64,000 bases of DNA, taken from assembly GCF_014845095.1 (NCBI RefSeq), contig NZ_NKUG01000051.1:51960-115959 (forward strand). Reading direction: 5' to 3'. The notes beneath the pieces are model-generated. The model had not been told where the DNA came from. It saw only the letters and a program-made list of their open reading frames with translations, and did not search any database. Of the stretch, positions 40,073-49,466 are shown in pieces (position 1 is the first letter of the stretch; the number at the start of each line of letters is the position of its first letter). Source of the stretch: Methylobacterium bullatum (GTDB lineage: Bacteria; Pseudomonadota; Alphaproteobacteria; Rhizobiales; Beijerinckiaceae). Both the position numbers and the translations under genes were made by a program.

Positions 40073-41046
40073 GAACCTCAACCTTGACGGACGGAGCGGT
40101 TCGGCCCGCACGGTTCGCTCGGATCATCGGCGCCTTCCTCGTTCTGACGATCGTCGCGAACGCCGCTCTCGGCGTCGCGTCGTCCGCTTTCGTAGACCTC
40201 CGTTCGACGGCGTTCCTGTGCCTCTGGCTGCACGCCTTCGTCTCCATCTACGACGGCGTCTCCGGTCGCCTGCGAACTCTGACCTGGCTCCTTCTGTGCG
40301 GTGTCTGGGTCGCGAGCGAAGCGGCCCTTTTCCTCGATACCTTCATTCCATGGGGGCAGATCGCCTTTTGGGTCATCGCCTCGCTGGCGACCCTGCCCGT
40401 CGTAGGTTCGGTGATCGCCAATCTTCTGACGGAAGCGCACGCGGCGACCGCCTCGACCTCGCGGGGCGGCGGAACTATCGGTCCGACCCCGCTTCTCCTG
40501 GCCGTGGCCGTGGCCGCCGATTTTTTCGTTCTCCATCTCGCGTCGCGGCAATGGACCCGAAGCGCAACCCTGAAAGCTGCGGTCTTCGCTGCCGCCGCAT
40601 TGCTCGCGGGCGGTGCAGTGGGCAATCTCACGGGTCTTGCGCCTCCCGAACGTGTGCCCTCGAGCGACACCTTCGCGATCCTTCCTCCGTGGTACGCGCT
40701 GCCCTACTACGCGATCCTTCGCGCCGTGCCGGATAAGACCGGCGGCCTACTCTTGATGGCCTGCATCCTCGCCGCTCCCGCGGCTTGGCCATGGGTCGGC
40801 GCGTCGCGGGCGCGCAACGGACGGCTGCGCTTACTCTATGGTGCCGCCTGCGCAACCTTCGCGATGGCGTGGATCGGGCTGTGCATCCTGGGCGCGGGAG
40901 CTGCGGCCGAATCGACCCTGGTCCATTCGCGGATTGCCGCAGCCTATGTGCTCGCCTTCTTCGTTGTGATCGTGCCCTTGATCGTACGGTTTTCGGACGA
41001 CGGTCACACGGCCGCCCAGACGGTTGCCCCATCTGGTCGCCGGTAA
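40069..41046 (+). CDS. Degenerate cytochrome b family membrane protein, heme bL site lost
   Basis: The 325-residue polytopic protein aligns with cytochrome b of bc1 complexes. HAFVSIYDG followed 39 residues later by PWGQIAFW (94-101) matches the spacing of HIFRGLYYG...PWGQMSFW, and [18 protein letters not shown] (206-223) matches PEWYFLPFYAILRA. Both bH-type histidines are kept (H55, H156), but the positions 14 residues before each, where the bL ligands sit, are F41 and L142. The catalytic Qo Glu of PEWY is Pro. No Rieske or cytochrome c gene is adjacent. The TTG start overlaps the argG stop; TTG at 40084 is an alternative. The last 43 bp overlap a convergent gene. Confidence 0.75.
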   Translation: MRTSTLTDGAVRPARFARIIGAFLVLTIVANAALGVASSAFVDLRSTAFLCLWLHAFVSIYDGVSGRLRTLTWLLLCGVWVASEAALFLDTFIPWGQIAFWVIASLATLPVVGSVIANLLTEAHAATASTSRGGGTIGPTPLLLAVAVAADFFVLHLASRQWTRSATLKAAVFAAAALLAGGAVGNLTGLAPPERVPSSDTFAILPPWYALPYYAILRAVPDKTGGLLLMACILAAPAAWPWVGASRARNGRLRLLYGAACATFAMAWIGLCILGAGAAAESTLVHSRIAAAYVLAFFVVIVPLIVRFSDDGHTAAQTVAPSGRR

Positions 41047-41579
41047 AGGCCGGGGGCGAGATCGCCGTACCGCAGGAAGATCTGCAAGACCGGCTGCATC
41101 TCGTGATGCACGGAGGGAAGTTCTGTTCCCACCCCATAGGGCTCTGCCGTGTGGAAGGCGGGGACGTCGCGGGCCTCGTCCCAGAGCAGGTTGAGCTTCG
41201 GAATCAGAGCCAGATGTTCGGCCGTGACGTCGAAGGTGACGTGCTCGGGCGTCTCGCCCGTCGCCTCGTCGCGGAACACGTCGCCGACATCCTCCGAAGA
41301 CAACTTGGCCAGGGTGTTGTGATAGGCGTAGCGCCCCGGCTTCAGCACGGCATTGTGGAGGAACACCGCAAGCGCCTCGCCCAATGCCCGGTGCTCCTCA
41401 TCTGCTCCGTCATCGTCCCCGGTGACGTTGAAGATGTCCCCGTCGCGGTCGGTGCTGCCATAGGGTGCGTCGGGATGCACGATGGGCGCGCCCTGCCCGG
41501 CCGGGTTCCAGGCCACCACCATCCGGCGGATCAGGGCGATCCGCTCGAGGGTGAGGTCGAAGGTTGTGCTGTCGGCCAT
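41004..41579 (-). CDS. Hypothetical protein with an internal tandem duplication
   Basis: The 191-residue soluble protein consists of two related halves. TFDLTLERIALIRRM..W...P..H...PYG in the first half matches TFDVTAEHLALIPKL..W...P..H...PYG in the second. Each half continues to a FL.....L.PG.Y motif. I do not recognise the family. The ATG at 41579 precedes the first repeat directly. Its 3' end overlaps the cytochrome b-like gene by 43 bp on the opposite strand, which is unusual, but both reading frames look coding. Confidence 0.75.
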   Translation of the reverse strand: MADSTTFDLTLERIALIRRMVVAWNPAGQGAPIVHPDAPYGSTDRDGDIFNVTGDDDGADEEHRALGEALAVFLHNAVLKPGRYAYHNTLAKLSSEDVGDVFRDEATGETPEHVTFDVTAEHLALIPKLNLLWDEARDVPAFHTAEPYGVGTELPSVHHEMQPVLQIFLRYGDLAPGLYRRPDGATVWAAV

Positions 41580-41708
41580 GTCGCGTCCGCTACCGATGTG
41601 GTGTTCGTCTTGCCTCGTATCCGCCCCATCACGGGCCGGCCCCGGCCGCCTGCCGGGCAATGGAGGGCTCTATGGCACGAGTCGCGGTGAGCCTCCACGT
41701 GTTCGGAT

Positions 41709-42482
41709 TCAGCGAAGGCAGCCCATCAATCCGCCGACACCGTTCATTCTTGCCTGGATGCGGGCGGCGACTGCGCGCACGCCCCGCGACGGCAGGGCCG
41801 GGTTGCGCTGGATCGGATTCGGCAGAACGGCGGCGAGGAGGCTCGCCTCGCTGCGACTGAGGTTCCGCGCGCCTTTTCCGAACCAGCGCTGCGAAGCGGC
41901 TTCGGCGCCGTAGACGCCCTCCCCCCATTCGGCGATGTTGAGATAGACCTCCATCATCCGCCGCTTGCCCCACAGGGCGTCGGCCATGACCGCGAGGGGA
42001 ATTTCGAGGCCTTTCCGGATGAAGGAACGGCCCGGCCAGAGAAACACGTTCTTCACGGCCTGCATGGAGATGGTCGAAGCCCCGCGGCTCGGCCCCTCGT
42101 CATCATCCACCACGTCGCGGAGGGCGCCCCAGTCGACGCCGTTGTGAAGGCAAAAGCGCTGGTCCTCGGACGCGATGACAGCCTGGACGAGAAACGGCGA
42201 GATCGCATCGAGGGGGACGGCCTCCCGGCTGACGGGCTTACCGCTCACCCATCGCGCCAGCATCAGGGTTGAGGGCGGCGTCAGCGCACTATAGACGAGC
42301 CCCAGAACAAGAATCAGGGCCAGCAACATGACGGGGAGCAGCATGACGAGGCCGACGAACCGCCTCACCCAATGTTTCCTTCGTCCTTGGCGGATGGAAT
42401 CGAGATCGCGCGCATGGCGTGATCGCGAATCGCTGTCTTCCGCCGCGCCGTCGCGCCGTTCCTGAATCCGTACCTCCCGCAC
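41709..42482 (-). CDS. mtgA: Monofunctional biosynthetic peptidoglycan transglycosylase
   Basis: The protein polymerises lipid II without a transpeptidase domain. One N-terminal membrane anchor (FVGLVMLLPVMLLALILVLGL) precedes the GT51 domain. The domain has the catalytic Glu in AVIASEDQRFCLHNGVDW, then GASTISMQAVKNVFLWPGRS, KRRMMEVYLNIAEWG and GVYGAEAASQRWFGK. The start is uncertain: I used a GTG at 42482 (257 residues), while a TTG at 42506 with AGAAGG before it is possible. It is divergent from ispA. Confidence 0.9.
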   Translation of the reverse strand: MREVRIQERRDGAAEDSDSRSRHARDLDSIRQGRRKHWVRRFVGLVMLLPVMLLALILVLGLVYSALTPPSTLMLARWVSGKPVSREAVPLDAISPFLVQAVIASEDQRFCLHNGVDWGALRDVVDDDEGPSRGASTISMQAVKNVFLWPGRSFIRKGLEIPLAVMADALWGKRRMMEVYLNIAEWGEGVYGAEAASQRWFGKGARNLSRSEASLLAAVLPNPIQRNPALPSRGVRAVAARIQARMNGVGGLMGCLR

Positions 42483-42519
42483 AACGACGCGCCCATTCTT
42501 GACCAAGGCCCTTCTTACG

Positions 42520-43479
42520 ATGACCTCACCAAAAGCATCCCACGCTTCGGTCAAGGCGGACGCTTCCCAGGCGTTTTCCCACAAGCTTTCGAGCGTGGCC
42601 GACGCCGTCGAGGCGTTTCTGGCCGAACGCCTCGGTCCCGAGACGCAGGCGGGCGAGATCACGCGGCCCGTTCGCCTGATGGAGGCCATGCGCCACGCCG
42701 TTCTCGGCGGCGGCAAGCGTCTGCGCCCGTTCCTGGCGGTGGAGACCGCCCGGATGCTGGGCGGCTCCGAGGCCGGGGCGCTGGCCGCCGGTTCGGCCAT
42801 CGAGCTCGTCCATTGCTACTCCCTCGTCCACGACGACATGCCGGCCATGGACGACGACGACATGCGGCGCGGCAAGCCCACCGTCCATAAGGCCTATGAC
42901 GAAGCCACCGCCATCCTCGTCGGCGATGCCCTCCAGACCCTCGCCTTCGAAATCCTGGCCGATTCCGCATGGCAGCCGGACCCGTCGATCCGCGCGGACC
43001 TCGTACTGGGCCTCGCCAAGGCCTCGGGCCTCGGCGGCATGGTCGGTGGGCAGATCCTCGATCTGGGCGCGGAAGGACGCTTCGGCGCCGTCTCCCTGGA
43101 CGTCGAGGACACGCTCCAACTCCAGGCGATGAAGACCGGCGCCATTCTCGCATTTTCGGTGGATGCGGGAGCCCTCGTGGGCGGAGCGACACCCGACCAG
43201 CGCGCCGCCCTGTGGCGCTACGGGCTCGCCCTCGGCCAGGCCTTCCAGATCGCCGACGACATCCTCGACCGCGAGGCCTCGCCGGAAGCCATGGGCAAGG
43301 CCACCGGCAAGGACAAGGATGCCGGCAAGGCGACCCTCGTCGACCGGCTCGGCATCGACGGAGCCCGCGCCGAATGCGACCGCCTCGTCGGCATCTGCGA
43401 GGAGGCTGTCTCCGCCTGGGGCGACAAGGCCCAGACTCTGCGGGAAGCGGCGCGGTTCACGGTGGCGCGTAAGGTCTAG
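42520..43479 (+). CDS. ispA: Polyprenyl synthetase, farnesyl diphosphate synthase type
   Basis: The 319-residue protein condenses IPP with allylic diphosphates. GGGKRLRPFL near residue 63, the first aspartate-rich motif DDMPAMD (105-111) and the second DDILD (246-250) are intact, and GGMVGGQILDL is conserved. The first motif with two extra residues and the small residues upstream of it fit short-chain farnesyl or geranylgeranyl synthases; the product length is not certain. AAGG lies 11 bases before the ATG. Confidence 0.92.
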   Translation: MTSPKASHASVKADASQAFSHKLSSVADAVEAFLAERLGPETQAGEITRPVRLMEAMRHAVLGGGKRLRPFLAVETARMLGGSEAGALAAGSAIELVHCYSLVHDDMPAMDDDDMRRGKPTVHKAYDEATAILVGDALQTLAFEILADSAWQPDPSIRADLVLGLAKASGLGGMVGGQILDLGAEGRFGAVSLDVEDTLQLQAMKTGAILAFSVDAGALVGGATPDQRAALWRYGLALGQAFQIADDILDREASPEAMGKATGKDKDAGKATLVDRLGIDGARAECDRLVGICEEAVSAWGDKAQTLREAARFTVARKV

Positions 43480-43876
43480 AAACAATCCCGCGAAGCCCGA
43501 GGGCCTCGAAACTCCCGGTCGCAGTGTCTCCTTGCTGTGAGGGGTTGGGCCGGCTCCAAGACATCCCTCGTCATTCGGGGTCTGCGTAGCCGCGCTCGGA
43601 ATGACGGCGTGATACCCTGGGCGTCGTGCGGGACCGGCAGCGGCGCGAATGTAAGCCGTGCCCCGACCCGCCGCGATGTTGCATCGCGGCGGGTCCATGC
43701 TATCAGGCGTCCATGCATCTCAAGCGGTTCATCGATTTTCTTGGCCTGACTCCGCCGTAGGCGGAGGCTGAGCAGATCGTGTTCCGTCCATGCCCGATGA
43801 GCGCTGAAGCGCCCGGGCCTCCAGATGCCTGTCCCTGCCGACGCTTCGCGCACGGGGACGCTCGAAAGCTTTATCC
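43480..43876 (+). promoter_or_regulatory. Structured leader region before the SulP transporter gene
   Basis: This 397-bp region holds three inverted repeats on the transporter strand. GTCATTC...GAATGAC (43570-43605) is an imperfect REP-like palindrome. GACCCGCCGCGATG (43665-43678) and CATCGCGGCGGGTC (43682-43695) form a perfect 14-bp stem with a TTG loop. CTCCGCC (43750-43756) and GGCGGAG (43760-43766) form a 7-bp stem with a three-base loop. Between the last two a 15-codon ORF (MHLKRFIDFLGLTPP) runs from 43713 to 43760 and stops inside the third hairpin. This resembles a leader with a regulatory peptide or RNA element. Confidence 0.5.
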
Positions 43877-45361
43877 ATGAACCGTCAGCACCTCCGGAGC
43901 GAGTGGGCTCCCGACGTCACGCGTGAACTCCTGGCCGGAACGGTGGTCGCGCTCGCGCTGATCCCCGAGGCCATCGCCTTCTCGATCATCGCGGGCGTGG
44001 ACCCCAAGGTCGGTCTCTACGCATCGTTCTGCATCGCGGTGATCTCGGCTTTCGCCGGCGGACGCCCGGCCATGATCTCGGCGGCCACCGGCGCCATGTC
44101 CCTGGTCATGGTGACCCTCGTGAAGGAACACGGGCTCGGCTACCTGTTCGCCGCGACCATCCTCACCGGCCTCCTGCAGATCGCGGCGAGCCTGATGCGC
44201 CTCGGCAACCTGATGCGCTTCGTCTCGCGCTCGGTGGTCACCGGCTTCGTCAACGCCCTGGCGATCCTGATCTTCCTCGCGCAGATGCCGGAGCTCATCG
44301 GGCGAGGGCCGGTCGTCTACGCGATGACCGCCATCGGCCTCGCAATGATCTACGGCCTGCCCTACCTGACGAAGGCGGTCCCCTCCCCGCTGATCACGAT
44401 CCTCGTCCTCACCGGAATCTCGGTCTGGTTCGGGTTCGACATCCGGACCGTGGGCGATATGGGCGCCCTACCGCGCGAATTGCCCGTCTTCGCCCTGCCC
44501 CAGGTCCCGTTCACCCTGGAAACCCTGCGGATCATCCTGCCCTATGCGCTCACCCTGGCAATGGTCGGCCTGCTGGAGAGCATGATGACGGCGGCCATCC
44601 TCGACGAGATGACCGACACGACCTCCGACAAGAATCGCGAATGCGCCGGCCAGGGCCTCGCCAACGTCACCTCCGGCCTGTTCGGCGGCATGGCCGGCTG
44701 CGCCATGATCGGGCAATCGGTCATCAACGTCTCGTCCGGCGGGCGGGGCCGCCTCTCGACGCTGTGGGCGGGCGCGTTCCTGTTGTTCCTCATCGTCGTG
44801 CTCGGTCCCTACGTGGCACGAATTCCCATGGCGGCCCTGGTGGCAGTGATGATCATGGTGTCGATCAATACCTTCCAGTGGAACTCCGTCCGCACGCTGC
44901 TGACCCATCCGAAGAGTTCGAGCGCTGTCATGCTGGGCACGGTGGCCGTCGTCGTCACCACCCACGACCTCGCCAAGGGCGTCCTGTTCGGCGTCATCCT
45001 CTCCGGCCTGTTCTTCGCCCATAAGGTGACCCGGTTCTTCCGCGTGTCTTCAGTGCGGGACGAGGGGAGCCGGGTGCGGACCTACCGGGTGAGCGGGCAG
45101 ATCTTTTTCGCCACGGCCGAGGCGTTTCACTCCGCCTTCGATTTCCGCGAGGACGACCTGGATTCCGTCATCATCGATCTCGCTGCATCGCATTTCTGGG
45201 ACATCACCAGCATCAACGCATTGGACCGAGTGGTGCTGAAATTTCGCCATCACGGCGTTCCGGTCGAGATCTCCGGAATGAACGAAGCGACGGCAATGCT
45301 CGTGGACCAGGTCGGCACGCATCAGAAGCCGGGTGCCGCGCTCGCCGGCTCGGGACATTGA
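43877..45361 (+). CDS. SulP family anion transporter with C-terminal STAS domain
   Basis: The 494-residue protein has about 12 to 14 membrane segments. The SulP signature is [29 protein letters not shown] near the N-terminus (partly quoted), with the later [23 protein letters not shown] cytoplasmic STAS domain follows, about residues 395-480 ([21 protein letters not shown]). Members carry sulfate, bicarbonate or other anions, usually with Na+ or H+; the substrate cannot be told from sequence. It has no carbonic anhydrase or cys gene beside it, and is preceded by a hairpin-rich leader. Confidence 0.92.
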   Translation: MNRQHLRSEWAPDVTRELLAGTVVALALIPEAIAFSIIAGVDPKVGLYASFCIAVISAFAGGRPAMISAATGAMSLVMVTLVKEHGLGYLFAATILTGLLQIAASLMRLGNLMRFVSRSVVTGFVNALAILIFLAQMPELIGRGPVVYAMTAIGLAMIYGLPYLTKAVPSPLITILVLTGISVWFGFDIRTVGDMGALPRELPVFALPQVPFTLETLRIILPYALTLAMVGLLESMMTAAILDEMTDTTSDKNRECAGQGLANVTSGLFGGMAGCAMIGQSVINVSSGGRGRLSTLWAGAFLLFLIVVLGPYVARIPMAALVAVMIMVSINTFQWNSVRTLLTHPKSSSAVMLGTVAVVVTTHDLAKGVLFGVILSGLFFAHKVTRFFRVSSVRDEGSRVRTYRVSGQIFFATAEAFHSAFDFREDDLDSVIIDLAASHFWDITSINALDRVVLKFRHHGVPVEISGMNEATAMLVDQVGTHQKPGAALAGSGH

Positions 45362-45654
45362 GCGTCACGATCCGGTCGAACCGGAGAACCACCGACTGAT
45401 TTGCAGGACCGCACTGAGCCGTCCCCGGTGCCGCAGCCCCGGGAACGCGGCCTGGAGCCTCAGCTCCGACATGCCGTGAACGCCTCGGTCCGGTATGGGG
45501 CAGGTCCGTTCGACTCCCCGATGTTCCGTCCATGTCCCACCTGTGGTGGACAATCGCTGTAACGCCGCGCCGCTTCACGCTCTATATTAAAAAAACAGAA
45601 ATTTAATTATCGGATGATAAGTACGAAGTCGGGCACATCGGAAGAGCATCGGCC

Positions 45655-47340
45655 ATGATGGCGAATTTCAAAATAATTAATAAACTTATGCTTGTAATTT
45701 CACTGATGGCGACAATCATCGGAGGTTGCATCTGGTACGCAACATCACAGATGACGGCTATCGACGATTCTTATACTGTCTATCTCGACAAAAATGCAAA
45801 GGGAGCGACTGCGGGCGCCCGGCTCAATCGTACCGTTTTTCAGATGAGCTATATTGCATTTCGCATCCTCGCGGAGCCCAACCTTGGCGACAGAAAGCGT
45901 GTCAGCGCCACCTTTGAGGGGCTTCCCGCCAATGCGGCACAGTTGATCGAAAACATTCGGGAAACGGCACCAACGTTCAAAGCTCAGACCGACATAGTAG
46001 CGGCGCTCCTCGGTGAGTTCATCCGGAGCATCGAGGAAATGCGCGGACTCGCCGACAAGGACATGGGCGAGGCGGCGCTGGCTGTGGCCCATACGAAAGT
46101 CGATCCGGTGCAGCAGAAGCTGTTCACCGCGTGTCGGCAGTTGGTGGAGGACATCGACGCGATGATCCAGAAGGGCTCCAACGATCTGACCGTTCAGACC
46201 ACGACGACCCGCCGTTTCACCATGATCCTGTCCACCGCGGGCGTGGCTACGGGCGTGCTCGCCGCGCTCTTCGTCGTCGTCTTCGGCATCACACGACCGC
46301 TCCGCAGACTGACCGATGTGCTGCAGCGCATGGCCCGGGGAGAGGTTGACGCCGAAATCGCCGAAACCCGCCGCCGCGACGAGATCGGCATGATCGGCAA
46401 GGCCGTGGAAGGCATCAAGGCCATGGTCGCGCAGAAGGCGGCCGAGCAGGCCGAGATCCGACGCGTCGCGGACGAGGCCGCGGCGACCGAGCGCCGCCGG
46501 ACGATGGTCGAACTCGCCGATACCTTCGAAGGCGCGGTGGGCGGCATCATCGGCATGCTGTCATCGTCGTCCACGGAGCTTCAGACCACCGCCCAGACCA
46601 TGACCGCCACTGCCGCGGAGACCGCGAGCCAGTCCACCACCGTGGCAGCCGCCGCGGAGGAAGCAGCGACGAATGTCGGAACGGTGGCAGCCGCCGCCGA
46701 AGAACTGGGCGTTTCCGTCCAGGAGATCGGCCGTCAAGTCACCGGGTCGGCCACGCTGGCCCAGAGAGCGGTCGCCGAAGCGGACCAGACCGCCGCCTTC
46801 GTTCATACCCTGTCACAAGCGGCGACCCATGTCGGCCAGGTCGTCGGTTTGATCGCCAACATCGCCGGGCAGACCAACTTGCTGGCCCTCAACGCGACCA
46901 TCGAGGCCGCCCGTGCGGGCGAGGCGGGACGCGGCTTCGCGGTGGTCGCCACCGAGGTCAAGGAACTGGCGAGCCAGACAGCGCGAGCCACCGAGGAGAT
47001 TTCCAGCCAGATCGCACAGATTCAAGAGGCGACAGGTCAAGCGGTAGCGGCGATCGCCGGCATCACGAACCGTATCCGCGAGATCGATGTCGTGGCCACC
47101 GCCATTGCCGCCGCTGTGGAGGAACAGGGAGCGGCGACGCAGGAGATCGTGCGCAACGTCTCCCAGGCGGCGACGGGCACCGGCGAGGTGACCCGCAACA
47201 TCGCCGGTGTGGCCGGCGCGGCCGAGGATACGGGTGCGGCGGCGACCCAGGTGCTGTCCTCGGCCTCCGAACTATCTCGCCAATCCGAGCATCTTAACGC
47301 CGAAGTGGCACGCTTCCTCACCACCGTGAGAGCAGCCTGA
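45655..47340 (+). CDS. Transmembrane methyl-accepting chemotaxis protein
   Basis: The 561-residue chemoreceptor has TM1 at about 8-28 and a periplasmic helical sensor of about 155 residues (4HB-like). TM2 ([23 protein letters not shown]) is followed by HAMP ([19 protein letters not shown]). The signalling domain contains [20 protein letters not shown]. The region encoding the sensor is less GC-rich than the rest. The final [19 protein letters not shown] resembles the tail of the receptor at 52495-53778, suggesting a shared docking or localisation sequence. An AT-rich stretch lies upstream (45580-45660). Confidence 0.93.
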   Translation: MMANFKIINKLMLVISLMATIIGGCIWYATSQMTAIDDSYTVYLDKNAKGATAGARLNRTVFQMSYIAFRILAEPNLGDRKRVSATFEGLPANAAQLIENIRETAPTFKAQTDIVAALLGEFIRSIEEMRGLADKDMGEAALAVAHTKVDPVQQKLFTACRQLVEDIDAMIQKGSNDLTVQTTTTRRFTMILSTAGVATGVLAALFVVVFGITRPLRRLTDVLQRMARGEVDAEIAETRRRDEIGMIGKAVEGIKAMVAQKAAEQAEIRRVADEAAATERRRTMVELADTFEGAVGGIIGMLSSSSTELQTTAQTMTATAAETASQSTTVAAAAEEAATNVGTVAAAAEELGVSVQEIGRQVTGSATLAQRAVAEADQTAAFVHTLSQAATHVGQVVGLIANIAGQTNLLALNATIEAARAGEAGRGFAVVATEVKELASQTARATEEISSQIAQIQEATGQAVAAIAGITNRIREIDVVATAIAAAVEEQGAATQEIVRNVSQAATGTGEVTRNIAGVAGAAEDTGAAATQVLSSASELSRQSEHLNAEVARFLTTVRAA

Positions 47341-47761
47341 TCCACCCGCACGGGTGAGAGGCCGCATCGATGTCTTTCGGCCGGCCACCCGGTCGAGGAT
47401 GCAAGCAGGTGCCGGGGCGGTGATCGTCGTCCCGGCTGGCCCACCGGCTTCGGTTGGATCTCGCGATCCCGTCGCCCGTCGTCTGGCGCGAACAGCCGAT
47501 TCTGGCCGCGACCGAGCAAATCGCAGTGTCGTGCGAGCCGTGCCCATTCTGATGATCCCGGCAGCCCACAGCTCCATCCCCTCGAGAGATGGAGCCCCAA
47601 AAGACCTGAAGCGATTGCCTCGTCGGGCGTGAGACCGAGCAAGGTGCTCAGGCCGCGGACGACCTCGCGGGCACTGCCGGTCCCTACCGCGAACACTTGC
47701 CAAGCGCCCGAGCCCCTCGCTACAGCCGCCCGACGCATCACCCCTGGCCGCGAGTGCTCCC
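47341..47761. other. Intergenic region before leuB
   Basis: I see no convincing gene in these 421 bp. There is one perfect 8-bp stem, GCTCCATC (47571-47578) and GATGGAGC (47588-47595), with a nine-base loop and no T-run, and a CACCCG/CGGGTG dyad just after the chemoreceptor stop. No leucine-rich leader peptide is visible, so leuB is not obviously attenuated in the classical manner. Confidence 0.55.
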
Positions 47762-48871
47762 ATGACCGCCTACAAGCTCCTCCTCCTCCCTGGCGACGGC
47801 ATCGGCCGGGAAGTCATGGCCCAGGTGACGACCGTGATCGGGGCGCTGGCGGAGACCGGCCTCGCAAGTTTCGAGACCGAGACCGACCTCGTCGGCGGGT
47901 CGTCCATCGACGCCCACGGCGTTCCGCTCACAGATGCGGCCCTGGCACGGGCGGACGCGGCCGATGCGATCCTGCTCGGGGCGGTGGGCGGCCCGAAATG
48001 GTCCGGTGTCGCCTACGACATCCGCCCCGAGGCGGGGCTCCTGCGTCTGCGCAAGGATCTCGGCCTGTTCGCCAACCTGCGCCCGGCGATCTGCTACCCC
48101 GCACTCGCCGACGCCTCGGCCCTCAAGCGCGAGCTGGTGGAGGGCCTCGACATCATGATCGTGCGCGAGCTCACGGGCGGCGTCTATTTCGGCGAGCCGA
48201 AGGAGATCACCACCCTGCCCGACGGCACTAAGCGCGCCGTGGATACCCAGGTCTACACCACGGGCGAGATCGAGCGGATCGCCCATGTGGCCTTCGATCT
48301 GGCGCGCAAGCGCTCGGGACGCGTGGCCTCGGCCGAGAAGCACAACGTGATGAAGTCCGGCGTCCTGTGGAAGGAGGTCGTCACCAAGGTCCATGCCGAG
48401 CATTACAGCGATGTCGAGCTGGAGCACGTCCTCGCCGACAATTGCGCCATGCAGCTGGTGCGCCGCCCCAAGCAGTTCGACGTCCTCGTCACCGACAACC
48501 TGTTCGGCGACGTGCTGTCGGACGTGGCGGCCATGCTCACGGGATCCCTCGGCATGCTACCCTCCGCTTCGCTTGGAGCAGTGGATTCGAAGGGAAGCCG
48601 CAAGGCGCTCTACGAGCCGGTCCATGGCTCGGCGCCCGATATTGCGGGCCAGGATCTTGCCAACCCGCTGGCCATGATCGGCTCGCTCGCCATGGCGCTC
48701 CGCTACTCGTTCGGCCTCGGGGAGGCGGCGGACCTTCTCGACGGCGCAATCACCGATGCCCTCGCGGCGGGTGCCCGCACCAAAGACATCGCCGGAGAGG
48801 GTGCCACGCCGCTGGGGACCGCTGGGATGGGAGAGGCAGTCGTGGCGGCTCTCAAGTCGCGGGTGCGCTGA
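47762..48871 (+). CDS. leuB: 3-isopropylmalate dehydrogenase
   Basis: The 369-residue enzyme performs the oxidative decarboxylation step of leucine synthesis with NAD+. [15 protein letters not shown] starts the protein, [15 protein letters not shown] holds the substrate Arg residues, and [29 protein letters not shown] holds the metal Asp residues (quoted partly). [13 protein letters not shown] is the NAD-binding loop typical of LeuB. It is monocistronic, ending at a strong terminator; the rest of leucine synthesis is elsewhere. Confidence 0.97.
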   Translation: MTAYKLLLLPGDGIGREVMAQVTTVIGALAETGLASFETETDLVGGSSIDAHGVPLTDAALARADAADAILLGAVGGPKWSGVAYDIRPEAGLLRLRKDLGLFANLRPAICYPALADASALKRELVEGLDIMIVRELTGGVYFGEPKEITTLPDGTKRAVDTQVYTTGEIERIAHVAFDLARKRSGRVASAEKHNVMKSGVLWKEVVTKVHAEHYSDVELEHVLADNCAMQLVRRPKQFDVLVTDNLFGDVLSDVAAMLTGSLGMLPSASLGAVDSKGSRKALYEPVHGSAPDIAGQDLANPLAMIGSLAMALRYSFGLGEAADLLDGAITDALAAGARTKDIAGEGATPLGTAGMGEAVVAALKSRVR

Positions 48872-48900
48872 AGCGCGAACCGCGGTCTCGTCTGGACATG

Positions 48901-48936
48901 AAAAAGGCGCCGACCCAACCTGGTCGGCGCCTTTTT
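48901..48936. terminator. Bidirectional rho-independent terminator
   Basis: AAAAAGGCGCCGACC (48901-48915) and GGTCGGCGCCTTTTT (48922-48936) form a perfect stem with flanking A and T runs and a six-base loop. It serves leuB on the plus strand and the convergent secreted-protein gene on the minus strand. Confidence 0.95.
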
Positions 48937-48960
48937 CGGTCCATCGTCCGACAACTGCCC

Positions 48961-49365
48961 TTAGTAGGGGCTGCCGTTGCGCGAGACGTAGGATGTCGGG
49001 TCGATCGCATCGACGCCGGAGAAGTCGATATTGTGGATCGCGCTCGACCGGGCGCCGACGAACGGGCCGTTGGTGATCGGATCGGGCAGGATCGCACCGC
49101 CGAAGCGATCGTTGCGGCCGTAGGGCGGCGAGTTCAGGTAGCTCGCCGTGATGAAGTGCGGGTTGGTCGCCGGGTTGCTGATCGAACCGTTATTCGCCTC
49201 GACGACGTTTCCGGCATCGAGCCAGCTGCGCGGACGGATGCGGATCGGCAGCGGCTGGCTGACGCGGATACCGGGGGCGTAGCGACCCTGCGCCTCGGCG
49301 GCGGTGTTCGCGGCGACGGCGGTGAGGGTGAGCGCGCCCATCAGGGCAATCGTGGCAGTGCGCAT
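48961..49365 (-). CDS. Hypothetical secreted protein
   Basis: The 134-residue protein begins with a signal peptide (MRTATIALMGALTLTAVAAN, probable cut after AEAQG). The mature part is polar, rich in Asn, Pro and Gly, and has no cysteines (RYAPGIRVSQPLPIRIRPRS, later NPHFITASYLNSPPYG). I do not recognise a family. The ATG at 49365 has GAAGGTC upstream. It forms a single-gene unit ending at the shared terminator. A role in the periplasm or outside is inferred from the signal only. Confidence 0.75.
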   Translation of the reverse strand: MRTATIALMGALTLTAVAANTAAEAQGRYAPGIRVSQPLPIRIRPRSWLDAGNVVEANNGSISNPATNPHFITASYLNSPPYGRNDRFGGAILPDPITNGPFVGARSSAIHNIDFSGVDAIDPTSYVSRNGSPY

Positions 49366-49466
49366 GACGGACCTTCGTTGAACCTGTGTGAGGGTAGACC
49401 TGATTTCCTTAAGAAACTCGGCCATTCATGGTGAGTAGACGTGCCAGCGGCGCCGTTGTTCCCGGC

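Noticed and set aside
43476..43853. 125-codon minus-strand frame between ispA and the SulP gene
   Set aside because: The product is Arg/Pro-rich without motifs and covers the inverted repeats of the leader; it is unlikely to be translated.
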